Origin: Lachnospiraceae bacterium UBA3633
Lineage (GTDB): Bacteria > Bacillota > Clostridia > Lachnospirales > Lachnospiraceae
Length of the DNA: 13,941 nt
Direction of reading: 5' to 3'
Assembly: GCA_002374095.1 (NCBI GenBank)
Contig: DFKY01000006.1
Location: forward strand, 1-13,941
Position numbers and translations under genes: made by a program. The notes under the pieces were generated by a model that made no database searches, had not been told where the DNA came from, and saw nothing but the letters and a program-made list of their open reading frames with translations. Shown in pieces: positions 8,164 to 13,803 of the stretch. How positions within the stretch are numbered: position 1 is the first letter of the stretch; every line of letters starts with the position of its first letter.

Positions 8164-8177
8164 GAAAGTATACTTTC
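8164..8177. promoter_or_regulatory. 14-bp perfect palindrome next to the -35, possible operator
   Basis: GAAAGTATACTTTC is its own reverse complement and sits two bases upstream of the -35 box of the wall-repeat gene. That is a common place for an activator or repressor dimer. It contains the same GTATAC core as the hicAB operator arms, but that core is short and may be chance. Confidence 0.35.
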
Positions 8178-8257
8178 TATATTAATTTCCAATAATAAGT
8201 AATATATACCTTCATAATATTTCAGTGATATATATACTCGTTATACTATTTTAATGC

Positions 8258-9994
8258 TTAAGAAGTTTGATGCAACACAATGGTCATATTTGAGATTTTA
8301 GCTTTATATCCACCATCAGTAGTAGTCGGAGCAATCCTCATGTATAAATTATCACCCTGTTTAAGATTAGTGATTTCAATAGTTGCTTTATTAGTAGTAC
8401 CTTGTGGCGATAATGTAAAATTGTGTAATGTCGTATCCACGCCGTTACATGATCCACTTAGCCAACTACCATCATCAGTAAGGAAATCTGTCTTTTTTAT
8501 GTCAATATCTATTTTTTTATAAATATCTCCTACCCCAATTGCATCCAAAGAACGACTAACTTCCCAATCGAAAGTTATAGTCAAATCACCATTAGCCAAT
8601 AAATTTTTAACTATTGGCAAGCCATCCCCGAAGCGTAAAGGAGTGGTCCCATCGAAGAATTGACCAGAACAAAGAGTTTTGAATGCCACTCTCTCATATA
8701 ATGGCAAACTTAATGGTAATGCTACAGGGGTCGAATACTGACAATACTGTGCACCAACCGTGCCGTTCCAAGGAACCCGGGGATTGCCTATAGCAACCTT
8801 ATTAACAAGGAGAGTAAGTGTTTCACGCGGAGAAAATTCTGTCAAACGTTGATACTCCGATCCACGTATTTGGCTTTTATCCCGACGCATGATATTTACT
8901 TCTAAATCTTGATCTTTGCCTAGCATAAGATGCCGTAATGTCGCATTTAAATCGTTATATTCGGCCTGGCTTGTTTTATAGCGTACACGACCGCCAGCAA
9001 AATAATTTGTCCCAGACTGAATGCTATCGAGGGTTGTAGGCATGGTATTCAACAAGCTCATGGACGGTTCGTTCCCGGCAGATTCGATTATCGATAGTGT
9101 CCTATCGTCACGTTGAAGGACCCAGCGCAAAAGAGTACTTGTTCCATTTCCAAAAAGCGATGTCACCTGCGCATTAATTATTTGTCCATTTGTTGGGGTA
9201 TTGACGACTAACCAATCGTGCCCACCATACCCTTCGGGTAATGGGGCGTAAGAATCAGTCCTACCTATATATCCCCACAGCCCCCATGTATTAGTTGTCG
9301 CATTATAACGAAGAGGATATTGCGGGTCGTTAGCAGCGTAGGCACGCCAGTCAAAAAGCGGGGACAGTGCCAAAATTACATTCCCGTCCGCCGTCGACGC
9401 ATCGGTTCGCGAGTCTGGCTGAGTACAAAGCACCATACGCCCGTTCACTGACGGATACCCAACATGAAAGTACAAACAAGGTACTCCTTCGTAGGCAGCG
9501 TTGGAGTCGTTTGGAAACTCCCAATTACCCTGTAGCATAATTGACGCTGCTCCATCTTGCCGAGCGCATCCAAAAAAGATTTGATGGCTGATATTACGGA
9601 GCGGAATCATTTTTTGAAATTTCGGAACCATCCAACCAGATGAGTCAGTGTAAGTCGACGCATTTGTCCATTTGCGTTCTGTTGCTTTAATTTCCCATCG
9701 ACGTTTCCAGATAATATCACTATAACTACTAACAATATTTTCAAGTGTTATATTTTTTGTTATTTTTAATCCATTTAAATAACTTGCTATCGCCCCATCA
9801 ATCTTATTGTCAAGGGATGAGTTGTAGCGGTCAAGTTGGCTCTGAAAATCATTCTTCATTGAGTCAAACTCGGCCTTTGTGATAAACGCAGCGCCGTCGT
9901 TGTCTCCGACTACAGCGGCGAAACTCTCTATACTAAAAAGAAGCACTAAAATTAGTGCTAATCTTCTTTTTATAAATCTACTTGATCTTTTCAT
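8258..9994 (-). CDS. Large secreted protein, paralogue 1 (conserved N-terminal module, divergent body)
   Basis: 578 residues, function not recognised. Residues 1-27 form a signal peptide (KRSSRFIKRR, then a hydrophobic core, cleavage near Ser24-Phe-Ala). Residues 21-75, SIESFAAVVGDNDG through ASYLNG, are identical or nearly so to those of the protein at 11986-13674 and look like a short coiled coil (FDSMKNDFQSQLDRYNSS). The rest differs. Both paralogues share GLPI about 130-140 residues from the end, followed by strand-rich sequence, so a C-terminal beta-sandwich domain (about 445-578) is likely. There is no LPXTG motif or C-terminal membrane helix. Base composition is odd: 9361-9420 is 60% GC against 27% in 1381-1440 of the nif-like gene. 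I see no clear terminator after the stop and only a weak ribosome-binding site (GGAGAAAGG, about 17 bases before ATG). Probably a surface or matrix protein. Confidence 0.75.
   Translation of the reverse strand: MKRSSRFIKRRLALILVLLFSIESFAAVVGDNDGAAFITKAEFDSMKNDFQSQLDRYNSSLDNKIDGAIASYLNGLKITKNITLENIVSSYSDIIWKRRWEIKATERKWTNASTYTDSSGWMVPKFQKMIPLRNISHQIFFGCARQDGAASIMLQGNWEFPNDSNAAYEGVPCLYFHVGYPSVNGRMVLCTQPDSRTDASTADGNVILALSPLFDWRAYAANDPQYPLRYNATTNTWGLWGYIGRTDSYAPLPEGYGGHDWLVVNTPTNGQIINAQVTSLFGNGTSTLLRWVLQRDDRTLSIIESAGNEPSMSLLNTMPTTLDSIQSGTNYFAGGRVRYKTSQAEYNDLNATLRHLMLGKDQDLEVNIMRRDKSQIRGSEYQRLTEFSPRETLTLLVNKVAIGNPRVPWNGTVGAQYCQYSTPVALPLSLPLYERVAFKTLCSGQFFDGTTPLRFGDGLPIVKNLLANGDLTITFDWEVSRSLDAIGVGDIYKKIDIDIKKTDFLTDDGSWLSGSCNGVDTTLHNFTLSPQGTTNKATIEITNLKQGDNLYMRIAPTTTDGGYKAKISNMTIVLHQTS
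9781..9937. repeat. Near-identical N-terminal coding block, copy 1
   Basis: Aligns with 13461-13617 at a constant offset of 3680. Over the 154 bases 9781-9934 I count about seven differences. It encodes residues about 21-75 of the secreted protein. Sequence on both sides, including the signal-peptide start and the body of the gene, is diverged, so the match is a sharp-edged island. Confidence 0.9.
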
Positions 9995-10024
9995 ATCAAG
10001 AAGTTACGACCTTTCTCCAACGCA

Positions 10025-10163
10025 CTGCCCTAGCAAACTCGCGAAAAGTCGCTTTACAACTTTGAGCGAAGAGCGGAGACGATGAAGCGTCAGTGGAATC
10101 GCGTCCAGCGGTTCCACGATAGCGTAATCCGTCGACAGCGATAGGTACCAATCTCCAAGCCAT
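10025..10163 (+). repeat. Structured repeat element, copy 1 (candidate non-coding RNA)
   Basis: Matches 13804-13941 along its whole length, with 75 bases identical (10068-10142 and 13847-13921) and one inserted A at 10143. On the plus strand it folds into: hairpin I at 10039-10069 (TCGC/GCGA and AAAGT/ACTTT arms with a tandem G.A between them), hairpin II at 10078-10091 (GACG/CGTC), and hairpin III at 10093-10117 (GTGGAA/TTCCAC, a T.G wobble, CGC/GCG, loop GTCCA). GCGGA (10073-10077) can pair with TCCGT (10128-10132) to enclose II and III. It lies between the divergent surface gene (starts 9994) and hicA (promoter at 10194). Alternatives are a 5' leader of the minus-strand surface gene or a DNA recombination site. 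Confidence 0.6.
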
Positions 10164-10193
10164 TTGAAAAGTTAGGGGGTTGGCATAGGGGGG

Positions 10194-10222
10194 TTGACAA
10201 GTATACGCATAGTGTGTATACT
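10194..10222 (+). promoter_or_regulatory. hicAB promoter with overlapping inverted-repeat operator
   Basis: Consensus TTGACA (10194-10199), 17-base spacer, TATACT (10217-10222). The 7-bp arms AGTATAC (10200-10206) and GTATACT (10216-10222), nine bases apart, fill the spacer and -10, the expected place for autorepression by the DNA-binding HicB antitoxin. Upstream is a G-rich stretch with a GGGGGTTG direct repeat (10175-10182, 10189-10196). Confidence 0.8.
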
Positions 10223-10228
10223 TTTATT

Positions 10229-10414
10229 ATGACTGTTAGAGAAATTGAAGCAAAATTAAAAAATGATGGGTGGCATTTTATTAAACAAATTGGATCACAC
10301 AGGCAGTATAAGCATCCATCCAAAAAAGGAAAGGTGACAGTGCCTTACCATAAAGGCGATTTAGATATTGGCACTGCCAAATCAATTTTTAAACAAGCAG
10401 GAATAGAATTTTAA
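10229..10414 (+). CDS. hicA: HicA family mRNA interferase toxin
   Basis: 61 residues, the usual HicA length. The fold is a small double-stranded-RNA-binding-like domain; the motif KQIGSHRQYKHP carries the expected catalytic His24, followed by KVTVPYH and a GTAKSIFKQAGI helix typical of the family. HicA cleaves mRNA in the absence of HicB. The ATG at 10229 is chosen over an in-frame GTG at 10214 because that GTG lies inside the promoter spacer. The -10 box ends at 10222, so transcription would start almost exactly at the A of this ATG, making the transcript leaderless or nearly so. hicB follows after 13 bases. Confidence 0.9.
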   Translation: MTVREIEAKLKNDGWHFIKQIGSHRQYKHPSKKGKVTVPYHKGDLDIGTAKSIFKQAGIEF

Positions 10415-10427
10415 GAAGGTGATTTAG

Positions 10428-10823
10428 ATGAAAATTATTTATCCAGCAATACTAACTCCATGTGAAAAAAAAGAAGGCTATACTATTATAATACCTGATT
10501 TGAAAGGTTGCGTCTCTGAGGGAGACACTCTTGAAGAAGCAATTGCTATGGGGACAGATGCAGCTTGTGGCTACATAATTTCTGAAATTGAAGATGGCAA
10601 TGAGTTACCAAAACCCACAAAACAAAATAAACTTAAATTGAAAAAAAATGAATTAACTAGTCTTGTTATCTGCGACACTGATGCATATGATGAAAAGTAT
10701 ACCAAAAAAATAGTTAGAAAAAATGTTTCTATCCCAGCATACTTAAATACTTATGGAGAAATACACAACTTAAACTTTTCAAAAATACTAAAAGATGCTT
10801 TAATGAAAATCGCAGTATTATAA
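10428..10823 (+). CDS. hicB: HicB family antitoxin
   Basis: 131 residues. The N-terminal half (YPAILTPCEKKEGYTIIIPDLKGCVSEGDTLEEAI) is the HicB partial RNase H-like fold that covers the toxin. The C-terminal part (VRKNVSIPAYLN, then FSKILKDALMKI) reads as a ribbon-helix-helix DNA-binding domain, a strand followed by two helices. It neutralises HicA and, with it, probably represses the promoter through the inverted repeat at 10200-10222. AGAAGGTGA precedes the ATG at proper spacing, so the antitoxin has a standard ribosome-binding site while hicA appears to lack one. A hairpin terminator starts at its stop codon. Confidence 0.9.
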   Translation: MKIIYPAILTPCEKKEGYTIIIPDLKGCVSEGDTLEEAIAMGTDAACGYIISEIEDGNELPKPTKQNKLKLKKNELTSLVICDTDAYDEKYTKKIVRKNVSIPAYLNTYGEIHNLNFSKILKDALMKIAVL

Positions 10824-10850
10824 GGCAAAAAGTATTCCTTGCCTTTTTTT
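10822..10850 (+). terminator. Rho-independent terminator of hicAB
   Basis: AAGGCAA (10822-10828) pairs with TTGCCTT (10839-10845) across a ten-base loop, followed by a T run to 10850. It overlaps the hicB stop codon. Confidence 0.85.
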
Positions 10851-11009
10851 ATACATAAAGTCGAACTCTAAAAGTTATTATTATCAAAATTGTAACCCAA
10901 AAGACTCTTGAATCTCAAAAGTGTCCACCTTCAAATGCTTTGCCAAATGAAGAAAAGTGTATAAGTTCTTTCGTCATACACAAAAATAACTTTTGTATTA
11001 AAAATATCC
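10851..11009. other. AT-rich gap between the convergent hicAB and phd-doc operons
   Basis: I see no gene, clear repeat or terminator for doc here. A 20-codon minus-strand frame starting MTKELIHFSSFGKAF exists but has no support. Confidence 0.4.
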
Positions 11010-11393
11010 TTAAGAAATCATTATATGTGACTTTACGCTTTCCAGAAGTTCTTCATAGCTCATTTTTGAAGAAGCTATTCTCATGCCAATATCTACAATT
11101 TCGTCATTAGTAAAATTAGTTTTTACTCCATTTGCCTCAAGAAAAGTAAGCATCATAAACATGCCTATTCGTTTATTACCATCAACAAATGCATGATTTG
11201 AAATCAAAGAAAAACCAAGCCTTGCCGCTTTCTCTTCTTTACTTTTGTACAACTCCTCTCCATCAAATGTTTGATAAATCTGTTGTATACAGCTATCCAG
11301 CAAATTAGTATCTCGTAAACTCGGTTCACCACCAGTCTCTTCTATAAGCAATTGGCGCAATAAGAGCACTTTGTCATTGTCTATTTTTATCAT
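11010..11393 (-). CDS. doc: Doc-type Fic-fold toxin of a phd-doc module
   Basis: 127 residues, the length of phage P1 Doc. The active-site motif HAFVDGNKR (67-75) is the Doc form of the Fic motif, with Lys in place of the second Gly, as in Doc proteins that phosphorylate EF-Tu rather than AMPylating targets. GEPSLRDTNLLDSCI near 22-36 also fits the family. The ATG overlaps the stop of the antitoxin gene as ATGA, so the toxin is translationally coupled to its antitoxin. It reads toward hicAB, tail to tail. All motif residues are intact, so the toxin is likely functional. Confidence 0.9.
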   Translation of the reverse strand: MIKIDNDKVLLLRQLLIEETGGEPSLRDTNLLDSCIQQIYQTFDGEELYKSKEEKAARLGFSLISNHAFVDGNKRIGMFMMLTFLEANGVKTNFTNDEIVDIGMRIASSKMSYEELLESVKSHIMIS

Positions 11394-11626
11394 CGTGCCA
11401 ATTCCTCAAATGCCTTATGATATTTCTTCAAAACTCTAATACTTGCGAGTTCTATCTTTTCCTCGTCAGTTATAGTCATTTCACTATCTTGTGCATCCAA
11501 GCTTTTCAAAATATATTTTGCTTTATTATTCTTAAACACTATAACTTCGCCAAACTTGTCACATCTTTTAGCCACATTAGAAAAATTTTTATTTGCTTCA
11601 GAAATCGCAATATAATTCTCAAACAT
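11390..11626 (-). CDS. phd: Phd/YefM family antitoxin
   Basis: 78 residues from the ATG at 11626, chosen because GGAGG lies five bases before it; an upstream ATG at 11653 has no such site. The N-terminal half (ISEANKNFSNVAKRCDKFGEVIVFKNNKAKYIL) is the Phd/YefM DNA-binding dimer fold; the charged helical C-terminus (TDEEKIELASIRVLKKYHKAFEELAR) would wrap the Doc toxin. It overlaps doc by four bases. Like other Phd proteins it should repress its own promoter; four 12-base repeats lie in the leader just upstream (11651-11698) and an inverted repeat covers the -10 box. Confidence 0.88.
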   Translation of the reverse strand: MFENYIAISEANKNFSNVAKRCDKFGEVIVFKNNKAKYILKSLDAQDSEMTITDEEKIELASIRVLKKYHKAFEELAR

Positions 11627-11650
11627 ATAACCTCCACGAGACAAAATCAA

Positions 11651-11698
11651 CATTTTATTAATAAATTTATTGATATATTTATTGACAAATTTATCTAT
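11651..11698. repeat. Four 12-bp iterons in the phd leader, likely antitoxin-binding sites
   Basis: Successive 12-base units are CATTTTATTAAT, AAATTTATTGAT, ATATTTATTGAC and AAATTTATCTAT, with a shared core close to TTTATTGA. They lie between the predicted transcription start near 11703 and the phd start codon, where a bound Phd or Phd-Doc chain would block transcription. Confidence 0.6.
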
Positions 11699-11705
11699 AA
11701 TTTAC

Positions 11706-11739
11706 TAGTATTATATACTAATTTAGATAGTTATGTCAA
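11706..11739 (-). promoter_or_regulatory. phd-doc promoter with inverted repeat over the -10
   Basis: On the minus strand, consensus TTGACA (11739-11734), an 18-base spacer and consensus TATAAT (11715-11710). The inverted repeat TAGTAT-TAT-ATACTA (11706-11720) covers the -10 box and could be an operator. Confidence 0.75.
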
Positions 11740-11782
11740 TATTAATTTGCAAAAAACAATAATATGCCACCGATAATAACAA

Positions 11783-11813
11783 AAAAATACTGTAGTGCAA
11801 CCACAGTATTTTT
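11783..11813 (-). terminator. Terminator after surface gene 2
   Basis: AAAAATACTGT (11783-11793) and ACAGTATTTTT (11803-11813) form an 11-bp stem with a nine-base loop. On the minus strand a T run follows. It lies about 170 bases after the stop of the secreted-protein gene and before the phd promoter; it could also work on the plus strand. Confidence 0.75.
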
Positions 11814-11820
11814 CCAAAAC

Positions 11821-11952
11821 CTAATTCCTTATACAAAATAAGTTTTTTAACTTGATGTTACTTCCACTGTTTCGCCTTTTAATTGTAACCCAGTAAATTC
11901 TAGGGTTATTAGTTTTTGCAATTATTGACATAATTTCAACTGCACAAAAAGC
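11821..11952 (-). pseudogene. Remnant resembling a Bro-N/DinD-type phage-associated protein
   Basis: A minus-strand frame reads AFCAVEIMSIIAKTNNPRI then YW-VTIKRR. This follows the pattern of the Bro-N/DinD N-terminal domain (hydrophobic-V-x-D-hydrophobic-M, then T-x-NPR-x-YW-x-x-hydrophobic-K-x-R). A stop lies just before it and the frame loses likeness after KRR, so only about 25 codons remain. Assigned by pattern memory alone. Confidence 0.35.
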
Positions 11953-11985
11953 CTAAATCATTAGCTAATCTATATATTTACCTCA

Positions 11986-13674
11986 CTATCCTTCAGATAC
12001 AATTACAATATCATTTGGCACAGTTATTAATCCACCACCCACGTTGCCATTAATAGACCATTTCAACCAGACAAACGCCTTTTCATTTTCATTGGTTATG
12101 GTTATTTTTCCAGAAGATTCAGATAAATAGTAACCGTTATTATAATCAGCGCCTGTACCTTTAATAATATTATCACCACTAATGGTTAAATTTGCTTCAG
12201 TATTGGGATCATCACTTGTAAAAGGTGCATCCTTGGCCCACAAGTAAACGCCACTTGGACTTACATTTGACTCTTTCCCAAAGTTGTTACTCGTATTATT
12301 GGTATCAATAGTCCAGTTTTTGAAGCGCACATCCATTTCAATTTTCTCATTTGAGTTAGTTTGAGTTATTGGCAACCCGGCAAAGATTGGTACATGATAA
12401 ACACCTTGACTGTCACGAAGCAAAGAAGAATATCCTGACATCTGCTGGTCAACCATTTGTTCAGCAACAATATCAAATATTTGCAAATATAATTTATTAA
12501 AATTATCTATATATGTTGTTTCAAAACCAACACATGGCCATAACCACCGCTGGCCTGATGATTTCCAGTTTTCGTAATCATTTCTTGAACTATTATAATA
12601 CCATTTTTCGACTAGCGGACCAGACCAGTCTTGGATCACGGCAGGCAAAGCAATTTGATTGTTGGATGTTTCGGTAGTTCGAGAAGGGAAAATTCGGTGT
12701 CGAAATGTAGGACCGAGAAAAGCATTGACATAATGAGGCGATTGGTCAGTATTGGGGTAGTCGCAAAAGTCTTCAGAACTACCGAAATAGCACCAATTCC
12801 GGTCCTGATCTTGATTTGAGAAACAATCATATTTTTTCGTATTGCCAAAAAGCACGACATTTTTGAGGTGTTGCTGGCCCCAATCATGTTTTATTTTATT
12901 AAGTCTTATATTCCAACCTGACGTATCGCCACCACTCCACGTTGCGGTCGATGAATCGTATACCGCGTTACTATAACCGAGAGCAATCTGCTTTCCATAC
13001 AAATCCACATTTTTATAAAGCAAGTTATGTGATTGTCCATTGATACCAAAGGTGCGAGAAATTGTCCCAGGGTCAGAAACACCCCAAACGGCTTGTCCTG
13101 CTTCCAGACTTTTACTTGCAAAATCGACATTAACTTCATCAACAGCGGGGAAAAACCAACCTGCCCACGCAGCAATTTTTTTGGTATCATCAATATTGCG
13201 CACCACAAGCTTCATTGCTTTATATACCTTATCACTTTTCTTTGATTCACTTGATGGTGTATATAATGCGATACCTGCATTCACTCTATTATCAGTACGC
13301 GACCCTAATGACCAAATTGCATCCATTGTATCTCCGACCAAATAAGGCGGTGCGTAATGATAACGAGGTTCCGAGCCCGCAGTTTTATCCAACATATATA
13401 TATTTCCATAAACGATTGGTGTAACATGCGAAATCTTTGAAATGCGTACCCCATTTAAGTAGCTTGCTATGGCCCCATCAATCTTATTGTCAAGGGATGA
13501 GTTGTATCGGTCAAGTTGGCTCTGAAAATCATTCTTCATTGAGTCAAACTCGGCCTTTGTGATAAACGCAGCGCCGTCGTTGTCTCCGACTACTGCGGCG
13601 AAAGATTCTATACTCATAAGCACAACTAAAAAAGTAGCTCCTAGTCTCTTCAACATCTTTGTGCTTTTTATCAT
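11986..13674 (-). CDS. Large secreted protein, paralogue 2 (conserved N-terminal module, divergent body)
   Basis: 562 residues, function not recognised. A signal peptide occupies about residues 1-26 (IKSTKMLKR, hydrophobic core, Ser-Phe-Ala). Residues 21-75 match paralogue 1 almost exactly, at the same residue numbers, while residues 1-20 and everything after 75 differ. The middle is rich in Trp, Tyr, Asn and Ser (KYDCFSNQDQDRNWCYFGSS, EKWYYNSSRNDYENW). The C-terminal third has FAGLPITQ, matching GLPI in paralogue 1, then short beta strands ending in GGGLITVPNDIVIVSEG, which suggests a beta-sandwich or lectin-like domain. There is no sortase motif. The ATG at 13674 gives a signal peptide of the same length as the paralogue's, but no ribosome-binding site is clear. 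A TATAAT at 13706-13701 on the minus strand is a weak promoter candidate. Confidence 0.75.
   Translation of the reverse strand: MIKSTKMLKRLGATFLVVLMSIESFAAVVGDNDGAAFITKAEFDSMKNDFQSQLDRYNSSLDNKIDGAIASYLNGVRISKISHVTPIVYGNIYMLDKTAGSEPRYHYAPPYLVGDTMDAIWSLGSRTDNRVNAGIALYTPSSESKKSDKVYKAMKLVVRNIDDTKKIAAWAGWFFPAVDEVNVDFASKSLEAGQAVWGVSDPGTISRTFGINGQSHNLLYKNVDLYGKQIALGYSNAVYDSSTATWSGGDTSGWNIRLNKIKHDWGQQHLKNVVLFGNTKKYDCFSNQDQDRNWCYFGSSEDFCDYPNTDQSPHYVNAFLGPTFRHRIFPSRTTETSNNQIALPAVIQDWSGPLVEKWYYNSSRNDYENWKSSGQRWLWPCVGFETTYIDNFNKLYLQIFDIVAEQMVDQQMSGYSSLLRDSQGVYHVPIFAGLPITQTNSNEKIEMDVRFKNWTIDTNNTSNNFGKESNVSPSGVYLWAKDAPFTSDDPNTEANLTISGDNIIKGTGADYNNGYYLSESSGKITITNENEKAFVWLKWSINGNVGGGLITVPNDIVIVSEG
13461..13617. 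repeat. Near-identical N-terminal coding block, copy 2
   Basis: Partner of 9781-9937, same orientation. The bounds of similarity fall at the end of the hydrophobic signal core on one side and just after the ASYLNG codons on the other. Confidence 0.9.
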
Positions 13675-13770
13675 ATATTTATATCAACGACCAAAGATTA
13701 ATTATACTCATTATGCTTGCACCATCACTTCGAAAATAGGTCGCAAAAACAAGATTTTTTAAGCAAGCAC

Positions 13771-13779
13771 TGATATAAT
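13771..13779 (+). promoter_or_regulatory. Extended -10 candidate upstream of element copy 2
   Basis: TGATATAAT is a perfect extended -10 (TGnTATAAT) on the plus strand. Transcription would begin near 13786, about 18 bases before the structured element. No good -35 is present at 17 bases, which extended -10 promoters can tolerate. No equivalent box is clear before copy 1. Confidence 0.4.
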
Positions 13780-13803
13780 AAACTTAATCTTTACCCCTTA
13801 TGT

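Noticed and set aside
10093..10117. Minus-strand GTGGAACCGC resembles the T-box antiterminator consensus (GGTGGnACCGCG).
   Set aside because: No specifier-loop region, no terminator with T run and no amino-acid-related gene follows. The likeness is limited to about ten bases within a self-contained hairpin.
10851..11009. Insertion-sequence end suggested by GGTGGACACTTTTGAG on the minus strand.
   Set aside because: No matching inverted repeat, target duplication or transposase fragment was seen. A short GGGTTACAATT shared with 11880-11900 is too brief to mean a repeat.
13701..13706. TATAAT on the minus strand as the promoter of surface gene 2.
   Set aside because: No acceptable -35 at 16-18 bases and no TG extension; kept only as a weak candidate in the gene entry.
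13714..13769. Inverted repeat TGCTTGC (13714-13720) and GCAAGCA (13763-13769) upstream of surface gene 2.
   Set aside because: Seven-base arms with over 40 bases between them can occur by chance and are absent upstream of surface gene 1.
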